26,538 nt of DNA, taken from positions 1-26,538 of the IMG/VR virus record IMGVR_UViG_3300027777_000130. The stretch is one strand, 5' to 3'. Under the pieces are notes generated by a model. It saw only the letters and a program-made list of their open reading frames with translations. It was not told where the DNA came from and searched no databases. Position 1 is the stretch's first letter. Each line of letters starts with the position of its first letter. This DNA comes from a virus. Positions 7,875 to 15,981 of this stretch are shown in pieces. Both the position numbers and the translations under genes were made by a program.

Positions 7875-8293
7875 TTGAATCTGATTTGTACACCTACATA
7901 AATGATCAGGCAACGATCACCAGTCTGGTAGGAACTCGGATCTATCCCGATACCGCACCGCAAAAATGCGATTACCCCTTCATGGTATACAGCAAGATTG
8001 ACACCACCCGAGAAATGCATCTTAGAGGTGCAACTGGGGTCTGTGTCGCAAGGTTCCAGATCGACATATATGCACCAAGCCGTATGATTTGCGAATCCAT
8101 CATTGAACAAGTTAGACTTAGATTTAATGGTTTCCAAGGAAACTGGGGCACCACTTTTATCCATCAGGTCAGATTAGAATCTGAATCGAATGGATGGGAT
8201 ATTGAATCAGGAAAAGATACTGGGATTCATACTGCGAGTGTGGATCTAGTTATTGTGTTTACGGAAGCAACAACCGACTTTTTTGGAGGCTAA
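7871..8293 (+). CDS. Tail completion/terminator protein, DUF3168-like
   Basis: A 140-residue protein matching the tail-completion family that caps the tail tube at the head end. Supporting features are the start IESDLYTYINDQATITSLVGTRIYP followed by APQKCDYPFMVYSKID, the common 'lVg.RIyp..aPq....PyivY' pattern. A strand with FQIDIYAP, IIEQVRLRFNGF and a C-terminal DTGIHTASVDLVIVF strand complete the fold. It overlaps the preceding gene by ATGA. Its place between the gp10-like protein and the tube protein is the standard order in this phage type. Confidence 0.87.
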   Translation: MIESDLYTYINDQATITSLVGTRIYPDTAPQKCDYPFMVYSKIDTTREMHLRGATGVCVARFQIDIYAPSRMICESIIEQVRLRFNGFQGNWGTTFIHQVRLESESNGWDIESGKDTGIHTASVDLVIVFTEATTDFFGG

Positions 8294-8296
8294 GCC

Positions 8297-8692
8297 ATGG
8301 CAGTTCAATCAACTTATGGGGTAACTCTTACAGCAGGTTCTGCTGTGGCTGAAGTGATTTCCATCACTCCACCTGTGTCAAAAATTGGATCGATTCAGAC
8401 TACCAATCTTTCAAGTACAAATCATGCTCATACATTTATTGCAGGGTTTGAAGATGGTGGGGAAATGACTTTTGAAGTCAATCTAGACGGTTCAAATTTT
8501 ACAGCCTTAAATGGAATCGCAGTGGCTAGAACTGCATCCAATTTTGTCATCGCCATTCCTGCACCGATTTCTCTTTCGATTACTGTTAATGGATTCATCA
8601 CGAGCAGGGGCATTAGTTCCATTGCTGTTGGTGACGATTTAATTAAGGCAACTTTCACTGTTAAGGTCTCGGGTATTTGTTACCCAGACTAA
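8297..8692 (+). CDS. Probable major tail tube protein (short form)
   Basis: The 131-residue beta-rich protein lies where siphoviruses encode the tail tube subunit, between tail completion and the tail chaperones. It contains LTAGSAVAEVISITPPVSKIGSIQTT, a GFEDGGEMTFEVNLD strand pair (about 50-64) and IPAPISLSITVNGFITSRG. These agree with the tube fold, in which a 'G..d.Gem.fe..yd' hairpin is common. It lacks the C-terminal Ig-like domain of larger tube proteins. A GGAGG ribosome site lies 8 bases before the ATG, consistent with high expression. The call depends on fold pattern and gene order, not on a diagnostic motif. Confidence 0.78.
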   Translation: MAVQSTYGVTLTAGSAVAEVISITPPVSKIGSIQTTNLSSTNHAHTFIAGFEDGGEMTFEVNLDGSNFTALNGIAVARTASNFVIAIPAPISLSITVNGFITSRGISSIAVGDDLIKATFTVKVSGICYPD

Positions 8693-8707
8693 TAGGAGTC
8701 TTTTGTT

Positions 8708-9061
8708 ATGGCTTTATCGAGATCACAGATCCTTGCGAAAAAAGACAACTTGCCCAGGCAAGAGGTTTTGGTACCCGAGTGGGAAGGATCTGTCTGGGTC
8801 AGAAGTCTGACTGTTGGTGAACGAGACAGCATCGATAACGAATTCAACGCAGCACGAGTCAAAGGGAAAACCCCTGACAACCTTAGGGCACGGATGCTCA
8901 TCAAGGGGTGCTGCGATGAATTAGGAAAACCGCTATTCACAGAAGCCGATATCGCAGAAGTGAATGTGTTACCTGCAACGATCTTGGAAAAGATATTTGA
9001 TGCGATCTTGAAGATCAATCGCATTGGCGCAGGTGCAACTGAGGAAGCGGAAAAAAACTAA
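8708..9061 (+). CDS. Tail assembly chaperone, short (G-type) product
   Basis: This is the short form of the two-product tail chaperone that coats the tape measure during tail assembly. It is 117 residues. The N-terminal half (EVLVPEWEGSVWVRSLTVGERDSIDNEF) is the characteristic 'V.vPeW.g.V.vR.ltg.eRd.fe' pattern of this group. It continues with LRARMLIKGCCDELGKPLFTEADIAEVNVLPATILEKIFDAILKIN. AGGAG (8694-8698) is well placed before the ATG. The gene ends GAA AAA AAC TAA, placing a slippery heptamer just before the stop; a fraction of ribosomes would shift to make the long form. Confidence 0.88.
   Translation: MALSRSQILAKKDNLPRQEVLVPEWEGSVWVRSLTVGERDSIDNEFNAARVKGKTPDNLRARMLIKGCCDELGKPLFTEADIAEVNVLPATILEKIFDAILKINRIGAGATEEAEKN
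9052..9058 (+). promoter_or_regulatory. -1 programmed ribosomal frameshift site (A AAA AAC)
   Basis: The heptamer is exactly phased: zero-frame codons are GAA(9050) AAA(9053) AAC(9056) TAA(9059). Tandem slippage by -1 opens the frame that runs to 9378. A Shine-Dalgarno-like GAGGA (9041-9045) lies 6 bases upstream. A weak 7-bp hairpin (9072-9078 with 9088-9094, one G-U pair) lies downstream; both are possible stimulators. The shift joins the two halves of a recognisable tail chaperone, as in lambda G/GT. Confidence 0.9.
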
Positions 9062-9378
9062 GGGAAAGCCCATCTAGATTATTTTTATTTAGATTGGCTG
9101 GTCATTTAAAAAAGATGGTGTCAGAGATCGAGCAAGAGATGAGCCACTCTGAACTCATGGAGTGGGTGGCTTTCTCCCGCATCGAACCCATAGGGGATGC
9201 AAGGTTAGATTTCTTAGCTGGATCCGTTCAGCATACTCAAGTGGCTTGCACCAGCACCAGCAAACACAAGCTATCTGATTTTATTCCTGACTGGTTAGGT
9301 GAGAGAGCAGAGCAGAAACAAACCCCAGCACAGTTGGCAGCAATGTTAGGTGGGTTAGTTACCAAAAAAAGGACTTAG
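9058..9378 (+). CDS. Tail assembly chaperone, frameshift extension (T domain of G-T fusion)
   Basis: This segment is read after the -1 shift and is fused to the 8708 product, giving about 223 residues. Directly after the slip the frame reads LRESPSRLFLFRLAGHLKKM, then VSEIEQEMSHSELMEWVAFSRIEPIGDARLDFLAG. This is the typical T-domain pattern 'RLa..lg.....l...ms..El.eW.af.riep.g..r.d...g'. The protein would bridge the chaperone spiral to the tail tube subunit. The in-frame TTG at 9094 has no ribosome site and would remove the conserved start, so independent translation is unlikely. The stop lies 2 bases before the tape measure ATG. Confidence 0.88.
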   Translation, partial: LRESPSRLFLFRLAGHLKKMVSEIEQEMSHSELMEWVAFSRIEPIGDARLDFLAGSVQHTQVACTSTSKHKLSDFIPDWLGERAEQKQTPAQLAAMLGGLVTKKRT

Positions 9379-9380
9379 AC

Positions 9381-11411
9381 ATGGCAGATACATCTTTAGG
9401 ACGAGCCAGTCTAAGTGTTACAGCAGACCTATCCAGTTTCACATCTGCGATGGATTCAGCAGCATCAAAAACCAGTGGATTCAATAAGGCTAATAATCTA
9501 GCAGCGGATTCCACTAGAAAATTGATGGATGCTACCGATAAAGCTAACAAAATTAATGCAGGTGGTGGGCAAAAATCTAAGGGTGCATCATCCAGTGGTG
9601 GTATGAAAATCACCGATATGCTAGGCATAGGATTCTTCACTAGTGCATTCAGCAAGATCTTTGATGGGGCAATCAATCTGGTAACTAAGATCACATCCTC
9701 TGTGATTGATTTAGGGGCCAAGGTTATTGAATCAGGCAGTAAGTTTCAGGAACTGGATCATCGATTAAAAGCCATGACCGGATTCAAGGGAATAGCCAAA
9801 GGTTTGCAAGACATCATGAAGACTGGCCCCAGTGCCAGCTTTACTGCTTTGGGTGAAGCAGCTACTCGATTAGCTGGGATGAAGTTTCGACCAGATGCGA
9901 TTGCTGGACTCATCAAAGATTTTAATAGGTTGGGTGTTGCGCTAGGGAATCCCGAAAAGATCGTAGCACTGATCACAGATAAGATCGCAGATATGGCAAC
10001 CAATGGTGGTGCTGATATGGCATCCTTGGGGAAACTGGCAGACGAGCAGATCCCAGTGTTTGAAGCCCTGGCTAAACGCATGGGAGTCAGCATTGATGAA
10101 GCCAAGCGCAGAGTGGCAGCGGGTTTGGTTACAGTAGCAGAAGCGACTCAGGCTATTGCTGATGCAGCTAATATGCCACAGATCGCAGCAGCAGCAGCAG
10201 AATCTGCGAATAGTTTTAGTGGAATATGGTCAAGAGTTGCCAACAACATAGAAGTAGTCTTTCAAAATGTAGGAGCTAGCATTTTAAAGGGTTTTGGTCT
10301 GGTAACGATGGGAGAAACCATCACAGAATTCTTTAAAGAAATCGAAATTAAAATTTTAGACCTTGCCCCCATGCTGGAAAAAATTGGGGAGTTTGCTGCT
10401 GATGTTACCAAAATGATCATGGATGAAATATCAAGCTTTTTATCAGGATGGAAAACCTTTACCGATGATACCAGTGCAGAGACTATGCTTTCATCGATGA
10501 GCAACATGTCTAGGGAACTGGTTGACCTCCTAAGAGAAGTGGTAAAGGCAATTATAAGTGCTTCAGTTGAAGCTGCAAAAGCTGCAAAAAATATAAGCTG
10601 GTGGACTAATATAGATTTGATTAATAATCCTGTGGCAGACCTTTTCAAGCAAATTGTAGTTTCAACAGGCGAATTTGTTCTGAATGTGGGTGAGTGGTCC
10701 GATGGAATAGAGACCATTGGTGGTGCTGCAAATAACGCAGCGGATGGAGTAAATAACCTAGCGAATGCTTTCGATCTAGCAGCGCAAAATGCCCAGAATT
10801 TAGCAGATACTGACATGAGTGGTGCTGGTGGTGGTTTTGGTCCAGATGATATTAATGACATGATGCAACCTGCATCTAATGGTGGTGGCACTTGGCTAAC
10901 TGCATTAGAAGAAGAGATGCAATCAGCCGAAATGGAGCTAGCAGACTTTGATAAGCAGTGGCAGAAACTGCATGATGAAGTCCAAAAGCCTATCCATGTG
11001 GGGGAAGCAGGGTGGAAGAAGTTTTTTGCCGATAACATCACACCCATGCAGCAGTATGAAAGTGAAGTGGCCAAACTAAGGGGCATGATGGATGGATCCA
11101 AAGAAGGGGCTATGGCCTTTGCGCTTGGTTCTGCCAATGCTATCAAAAAGCTTAAAGAAGCCACTGGCCTAGGGGGTCCACAGCAATTCGCATCCGCAGT
11201 TCAAGCTGGATCGGCTGAAGCTTTCCAAGTCAAAATTGACGAGATGGGAAAAGCTAAAAATGTTCAGGAAGAAATCAGACAACTCATGGAAGCTGCTGCA
11301 GAGGTAGAAGCCCAACAGCTACAAGCAGCCAAAGATATTGCTGCAGCGATTGAAGCACTACCCGCACAAATGCCAAGAGCCCAACAAATTGCAGTTGCAG
11401 TCAACCCCTAA
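9381..11411 (+). CDS. Tape measure protein
   Basis: The longest gene in the window (676 residues) directly follows the chaperone pair, as tape measure genes do. It sets tail length and is ejected during infection. The start SLGRASLSVTADLSSFTSAMDSA resembles the opening 'g.l.v.it.d.s.f..al..a' of many tape measures. A hydrophobic stretch at about residues 75-115 (MLGIGFFTSAFSKIFDGAI and on) may enter the host membrane. The middle (SFTALGEAATRLAGMKF...QIPVFEALAKRMGVSIDEAKRRVAAG) is the tape-measure N-terminal domain pattern. The C-terminal third is Ala/Gln-rich and helical. At roughly 0.15 nm per residue the tail would be about 100 nm. AAGGA precedes the ATG. Confidence 0.93.
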   Translation: MADTSLGRASLSVTADLSSFTSAMDSAASKTSGFNKANNLAADSTRKLMDATDKANKINAGGGQKSKGASSSGGMKITDMLGIGFFTSAFSKIFDGAINLVTKITSSVIDLGAKVIESGSKFQELDHRLKAMTGFKGIAKGLQDIMKTGPSASFTALGEAATRLAGMKFRPDAIAGLIKDFNRLGVALGNPEKIVALITDKIADMATNGGADMASLGKLADEQIPVFEALAKRMGVSIDEAKRRVAAGLVTVAEATQAIADAANMPQIAAAAAESANSFSGIWSRVANNIEVVFQNVGASILKGFGLVTMGETITEFFKEIEIKILDLAPMLEKIGEFAADVTKMIMDEISSFLSGWKTFTDDTSAETMLSSMSNMSRELVDLLREVVKAIISASVEAAKAAKNISWWTNIDLINNPVADLFKQIVVSTGEFVLNVGEWSDGIETIGGAANNAADGVNNLANAFDLAAQNAQNLADTDMSGAGGGFGPDDINDMMQPASNGGGTWLTALEEEMQSAEMELADFDKQWQKLHDEVQKPIHVGEAGWKKFFADNITPMQQYESEVAKLRGMMDGSKEGAMAFALGSANAIKKLKEATGLGGPQQFASAVQAGSAEAFQVKIDEMGKAKNVQEEIRQLMEAAAEVEAQQLQAAKDIAAAIEALPAQMPRAQQIAVAVNP

Positions 11412-11423
11412 GGAACTTGCATC

Positions 11424-12395
11424 ATGGCTATTGATCTATTTGAAGAACTATGGGAAGAAAGAAAAGCAACTCTAGATAAGAGCTACCAGAACACCTACAC
11501 CCGCACCTTTATTGTTCACACCACCACCATCGAGCAAACCGATATCGGCATTTACGATGCGATCTATGGTCATGTCAACTGCCCCCAGATTGGTGATAAT
11601 TACCCAGGGGATTTTGACACCTATGTTCAAAGTGTAAATATCAGCCCAGAACAAGGTGATGCCCAGACATGGAAATGCTCGATTGAGTATTCATCCAACC
11701 CAGACGCATCCTCTAGCAGCTCGGGTGGCAGCACTCCACCACCACAGGTGGAAACGCAGCAAGCAGGGCAACAACCTGCAGACCGAGAAAAGAACCCAAC
11801 CTTAAGACCCCCAGATTTTAAGGTAAACTTTGTTTCATTCCCTTACATAGTGCCGAACATTAACAACTCTGCGGGTGATCCCTTTGTGCCACCTATTACG
11901 GTGGAAAAGTTTAGACCAGTGTTCAGCATTGGTTGCAATGTCAGAGCTATTAATTCCTACACTCTAGCCACCTACATAGGCAAAGTAAACTCCACCAGTG
12001 TGACCTTCACCACTGGCACTGGGTGTGTTCTGAGCATCCCAGCTAAAACTGGCAAAATCAAAAACATCAACACCGAACTGTTGCTGGAAGGCAGTCTTCA
12101 GTATTGGCGATTAACTTATGAAATCGAAATTAACACCAGCTTAAGCCCAGAGGATGGAACCACAGTTACTGGTTGGGATATGTACCTTTTGGATAGGGGC
12201 TATCGGATCAAAAAAGATGATGGCGAGAGGGCACCAATCTTTGAAGGTGGGGTTAAAATCACGCAACCAGCAAGGCTGGATAGTTTTGGCAAAAAGTCTT
12301 CACCCTCCACCCCAGATAGATATGTGGTGTTTACTGCTGCCAATGTCTACGGCACCATCAATTATGCAACCTTACCAGGACTAGGATTCTTCTAA
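11424..12395 (+). CDS. Putative distal tail / baseplate protein
   Basis: A 323-residue beta-rich protein immediately after the tape measure, the place of distal tail proteins. The N-terminal domain (about 1-95) ends in WKCSIEYSSNP. A low-complexity Ser/Gly/Pro/Gln linker (about 94-125) follows. The C-terminal domain (about 130-323) includes YIGKVNSTSVTFTTGTGCVLSIPAKTGKIKNIN and LQYWRLTYEIEINTS and ends in a Gly/Phe-rich tail. No named family is certain. Tail-tip identity is inferred from position, beta character and linked domain layout. It ends 1 base before the next ATG. Confidence 0.6.
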   Translation: MAIDLFEELWEERKATLDKSYQNTYTRTFIVHTTTIEQTDIGIYDAIYGHVNCPQIGDNYPGDFDTYVQSVNISPEQGDAQTWKCSIEYSSNPDASSSSSGGSTPPPQVETQQAGQQPADREKNPTLRPPDFKVNFVSFPYIVPNINNSAGDPFVPPITVEKFRPVFSIGCNVRAINSYTLATYIGKVNSTSVTFTTGTGCVLSIPAKTGKIKNINTELLLEGSLQYWRLTYEIEINTSLSPEDGTTVTGWDMYLLDRGYRIKKDDGERAPIFEGGVKITQPARLDSFGKKSSPSTPDRYVVFTAANVYGTINYATLPGLGFF

Positions 12396-12396
12396 C

Positions 12397-12900
12397 ATGC
12401 CTGACCCAGTAGCATTTGAATTTGAAACAGCTAAGCAACTCCTAAGACTCCTGAAGAAGTCCAAGGATGGAAACTTCTCAGCAGCAATCGATGATACTAT
12501 CCCTTTGGATCATAGCCCTGCATTCATTTGGGCATATGTTCCTGCCACTATAGCCTGCACCTATGATGCCACAGTCAAAGCTTGGATCATACCTAATGCA
12601 GTAACTTGCTATCCAATCAATTCAGGGGTGGATGCAGCGGGCCTGATGCAGTGGGGCAAAAATGATGTGAATGGTTTGGTGACAGGTGGGATTACCTGCA
12701 CGACCTTCACACCAAAGCTAGGAAGTGAATCCGCACCAAGCATAGGCAAGGGTTTCTACCTAGGCACGATCTTTGGGTATAACGGATCAGAACAGCCAAG
12801 GGTGCTGATAGGTTTGCCACCAGGTGTTGGTGGTGTATCTAATGTTCAATGTGTTGGCAATGTGCTTAGAGTCACCTACTCTGGAGGTTCTCAAATATGA
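12397..12900 (+). CDS. Unrecognised tail-tip protein (167 aa)
   Basis: No family is recognised. The protein has a helical start (FETAKQLLRLLKKSK), then a beta-rich body with five cysteines (ATIACTY, AVTCYPI, GGITCTTF, NVQCVGN), and a Gly-rich end (LPPGVGGVSN). It contains WAYVPATIACTYDATVKAWIIP and GLMQWGKNDVNGLV. The start follows the previous stop by one base and the end overlaps the next gene in ATGA, so it belongs to the tail-tip operon. It may be a minor tail or baseplate subunit; this is inferred from context only. Confidence 0.6.
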   Translation: MPDPVAFEFETAKQLLRLLKKSKDGNFSAAIDDTIPLDHSPAFIWAYVPATIACTYDATVKAWIIPNAVTCYPINSGVDAAGLMQWGKNDVNGLVTGGITCTTFTPKLGSESAPSIGKGFYLGTIFGYNGSEQPRVLIGLPPGVGGVSNVQCVGNVLRVTYSGGSQI

Positions 12901-13385
12901 GCGATGAAAATTTCAATTGTTATAACTCTGCTTCAAACCCTACTGGAGATGTACCCCCAGTTCATTACAAAGTTTTTATGTGTGACTGGAAAGGTAAGAC
13001 TCCTAAGGTGTTTTACGGGACATGGCAAATGGTTTCTGCTCCTGATGGAATGTGTACTGACTATCCATTAACTCCAACAGCAGTAGAATTCACGAAAACT
13101 ACTCCAGATTGTGAAGACAGTGCTTTCTACCAAGCTGCACCTAGACCTTCTCCTCTACCTCAGGTTCCATTTGTGGTGGCGATAATTGATCCTCTTGTTT
13201 ACGAATACCGAACCCTTTCAGAGCAAGCAAAAGATGGTGTAGCAATATTGGGAGATGCGACAGCAGGACCGACTGGTGATACACCCACAGGAATTAATTG
13301 CAGTGCAACAACTTTTACAATGACTGAAAACTTTAATAACATGAATTGCAAATTTACTATTAGCCTTACAGGAATTTCATTTTGA
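12897..13385 (+). CDS. Unrecognised tail-tip protein (162 aa)
   Basis: No family is recognised. It starts in ATGA overlap with the previous gene. Cysteines are spread through the protein (NCYNS, FMCDW, GMCTDY, DCEDS, INCSAT, MNCKF). A Pro-rich middle (APRPSPLPQVP, about 91-101) separates two halves. The C-terminal half is Thr/Asn/Gly-rich and probably beta-structured, with a GDATAGPTGDTPTG loop. The Cys content and beta character resemble its neighbours rather than the head genes, suggesting one structural block. A surface-exposed or disulfide-stabilised tail-tip role is speculative. Confidence 0.6.
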   Translation: MSDENFNCYNSASNPTGDVPPVHYKVFMCDWKGKTPKVFYGTWQMVSAPDGMCTDYPLTPTAVEFTKTTPDCEDSAFYQAAPRPSPLPQVPFVVAIIDPLVYEYRTLSEQAKDGVAILGDATAGPTGDTPTGINCSATTFTMTENFNNMNCKFTISLTGISF

Positions 13386-14467
13386 TACATGGCTATGGTT
13401 TAAAAATTGGAGGTGTTTGCAACAGTGGGTCGAGAAGGTTTTCTCCCATGGGGGTCGCTACGGCTTATGTTACCTTTGATGCTGCTAGTGTATCTACAGT
13501 CAGGGAAGACCTGAGCCAGTGGAAAAACAACACCACACAAGGCGATTATCCGCATTATGATAGAGTGCTTGCTGGAAGAACTTATAACGAAAGCCACATT
13601 CAAAACACCACTTTCAGCGATTATTATTTTGATATTTCCGAAATTAATAGCTGGGCTGATCGTGGCATAAATTGCTCAGGGTTTCCCCCACTGTGCCAGT
13701 ACATATTTACAGGACCAAAATTTAAAAACACCCTTGCAGTAATTCCACTCAGCCAGCATAAGAAAGGGGTTGGATTACTTAAGCAGGGCCGACTTACTTA
13801 CGATTTTTTGAATGCAGATCCAGTAAGCATTTCTTCACCACTTATCGACCCAATAGAATTTTCTGGTGTCTACCCCTACACCCCTGAAGATTTAGAAACT
13901 ATTAGAGACCCTGCTGGGTGGATGTACAGCAATACCAATGTGGCCGAACCCTATTTAACGCAAACAAACTATGAGGGTAGTGGTAGTGCAATTGACAGAA
14001 CCACATCCGATTCAACGCAGCAAAATTTCTTGCCATTTGTAAATCCTCTTAGGGTTTATGATTTAAATGAAAACCTAATTGGGGAATTTAACGGACTTGC
14101 TTTTGTTTTGTTTTATGGGGAAACCGCATTCAAATTGCCCTTTGATGACTTACCAGAATACACTGGACTAATTCCCACATTTTCACCAAGTGTGCAAACT
14201 ATCGGGCTTGAGGCAAATATATTTCTAGCAGGGGATGGTTTGCCAAGTCCACGCATTGGCAGGTTACGATGGCATGTAAAAAATGAAGGATCATTCAACG
14301 ACCCATCCCTAAATTACTTTACATCCATTTTTGAAAAAAACATTTCAATAAGCTACACCATGCCGATGGATTTAAAAGTTAAGCCATCCCAACTTTCAGA
14401 AGGCGATCCACTTAGTAAGGCCGTAAAAATTCCCATGAGTAATATTAAAATTACGGTAGGTGCATGA
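13382..14467 (+). CDS. Unrecognised minor tail protein (361 aa)
   Basis: No family is recognised. The frame opens at TTG 13382 (TTGA overlap with the preceding stop, AGGA about 9 bases upstream). The first in-frame ATG is at 13448, which would remove 22 residues including GLKIGGVCNSGSRRFSP; coupling favours the TTG. The body is aromatic- and Asn-rich. It contains GDYPHYDRVLAGRTYNESH, YYFDISEINSWADRGINCSGFPPLCQY, a region with IRDPAGWMYSNTN, and a late EANIFLAGDGLPSPRIGRLRWHVKNEGSF. This fits a beta-rich extracellular adhesin or baseplate component. It ends in ATGA overlap with the next gene. Function is inferred only from position. Confidence 0.6.
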   Translation: MIHGYGLKIGGVCNSGSRRFSPMGVATAYVTFDAASVSTVREDLSQWKNNTTQGDYPHYDRVLAGRTYNESHIQNTTFSDYYFDISEINSWADRGINCSGFPPLCQYIFTGPKFKNTLAVIPLSQHKKGVGLLKQGRLTYDFLNADPVSISSPLIDPIEFSGVYPYTPEDLETIRDPAGWMYSNTNVAEPYLTQTNYEGSGSAIDRTTSDSTQQNFLPFVNPLRVYDLNENLIGEFNGLAFVLFYGETAFKLPFDDLPEYTGLIPTFSPSVQTIGLEANIFLAGDGLPSPRIGRLRWHVKNEGSFNDPSLNYFTSIFEKNISISYTMPMDLKVKPSQLSEGDPLSKAVKIPMSNIKITVGA

Positions 14468-15969
14468 TGCCATATGTTGTGAGTGGGTACGCTGATCTAC
14501 ATAAAACGCATGCCACAAAAGTTGGTTATAATGTGTGCGATCCAAACCCGCATGAGTCAAAGGGCTTTGACATCAATTGCAGTTTAGTGTGTACACTAGG
14601 GCAACCATTTATCTCTGGGATGGCTTCATTTTTTACCTATCGAGAAGATTGTGACGGCACTTTAATTAACACTCGATTACTTAATCCTAATATGTTTTAC
14701 ATCCCTATTGGTTGCCCTTCTAATTACAATGAAGATAGTCCTTATAATGACACATGGGCTGGCAGCTCAAGCTCCACCACACCGCATGGCACCATTGACG
14801 GACACCCAGCAGGATATCGGCTGAAAATGGATGCGGTCATGACTGCCCTATCAGTAGGTCATCTAAGCCTGACGATTACCACCAGCAGGTTAATGCCAGG
14901 AAGTTTGACTTATGTTGTCTGTAATTCGATTACGATGGCCATGACTGAGACTTCCGCATCTGTGGCATCCGATGGATATGATGCTAGGTACTATGAGTCT
15001 GAATTATTAAGCACTTCTTTTGATCAGGACAACTGTGGTGGAGAAGTAAAGAAAGTAAGAGCCACTGTAGTGTTGATGTCCTATCACTTTGGTTGCGGTA
15101 TAACCTACACCCCATCCGCAGACAAATGCAATTTACGAACCACCAGAGGGGGTGCTGTTCGTGAGTATTCCTGTTTAGTGGGTTTGGCATCACCTGCAGA
15201 TGGATCTTCATGGCTTCCTCAGGTTGTGCAGCTAGGGGTTAACCCAGTCAATTGCCATCTAACAGACCGATGTGGTTGCTATTACTGGGATGGGTATCAG
15301 ATGCACCCATCACACAGCATGCCATCGGATCTAACAATCGTAGGATGCCCGAACGAGCCAGCCCCTTACTCTTCACCACCCAGTACAAAGCAAAGAATTC
15401 AAACAGCAATCCTTGGAAGCTCATCCTATGGGTCTTATGAAGTGGTTTTAAAAACTATAGGATTAGGATCAATCTGTGTGGCAGCCAGGCTGATAGGAAT
15501 GACCACAGGGGCATGGGTAATAGGATCGCTAACGATTGTAAAATCGGTCAACCCTTTTATCATGACGGCAAGTTTTTCAGGACTACTTGCAGGAAATCCA
15601 GTCTTTCAATTTTATGGGATGGAGTTTCCCACATCGGTTTTGCAAGACTGCATAAATGCTATTTCTGGCCCTCCTCCAATGGAACCTCACGCTATACGAA
15701 ATTTAAAAATTTTAGAAGCACCCATGCCAATATCCATTCCACCACAAGAAAGCCCAGCAATAGCCAAGGCCAGAGAAATGGTGAAACGAATATACCAAGT
15801 AAAAGCGCAACCCTGCAAAAGTCTTGGGATGGCATTAGAACAAACAGCTTCCTGTGGATGCGGTGGAGCTGTGCTTCATGAATGCTCGACACATGGCCAG
15901 TGTAGACAATCCGGCAACGACCCTAAAACAAAACTTTGCTGGCAGTGTTCAGATTATTCAGCTAAGTAA
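14464..15969 (+). CDS. Cys-rich minor tail protein with C-terminal zinc-binding-like module
   Basis: A 501-residue protein rich in Cys, Ser and Thr. It looks beta-structured through about residue 420 (for example CGITYTPSADKCNLRTTRGG and NCHLTDRCGCYYWDGY). A helical linker (PAIAKAREMVKRIYQVKA, about 430-447) follows. The last 50 residues carry Cys451, Cys464, Cys466, Cys474, His477, Cys480, Cys492 and Cys495 in the order PC..LG, CGCGG, HEC.THGQC, C..CSDY. From memory this arrangement recurs at the ends of planctomycete proteins and probably binds a metal. No enzymatic motif is seen. A host-contact or tail-tip role is inferred from its place in the late operon. The ATG overlaps the previous stop (ATGA). 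Confidence 0.62.
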   Translation: MMPYVVSGYADLHKTHATKVGYNVCDPNPHESKGFDINCSLVCTLGQPFISGMASFFTYREDCDGTLINTRLLNPNMFYIPIGCPSNYNEDSPYNDTWAGSSSSTTPHGTIDGHPAGYRLKMDAVMTALSVGHLSLTITTSRLMPGSLTYVVCNSITMAMTETSASVASDGYDARYYESELLSTSFDQDNCGGEVKKVRATVVLMSYHFGCGITYTPSADKCNLRTTRGGAVREYSCLVGLASPADGSSWLPQVVQLGVNPVNCHLTDRCGCYYWDGYQMHPSHSMPSDLTIVGCPNEPAPYSSPPSTKQRIQTAILGSSSYGSYEVVLKTIGLGSICVAARLIGMTTGAWVIGSLTIVKSVNPFIMTASFSGLLAGNPVFQFYGMEFPTSVLQDCINAISGPPPMEPHAIRNLKILEAPMPISIPPQESPAIAKAREMVKRIYQVKAQPCKSLGMALEQTASCGCGGAVLHECSTHGQCRQSGNDPKTKLCWQCSDYSAK

Positions 15970-15981
15970 AAGGACTTCCAT

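Noticed and set aside
9094-9378. Independent 94-residue gene starting at TTG 9094
   Set aside because: No ribosome site, and it would lack conserved T-domain residues encoded from 9058. The -1 frameshift explains it better.
10262-11164. 300-residue open frame on the - strand inside the tape measure gene
   Set aside because: It is antisense to a well-supported gene. Its Ser/Ala/Pro-rich sequence is what the repetitive Ala/Asp/Glu codons of the tape measure give in reverse.
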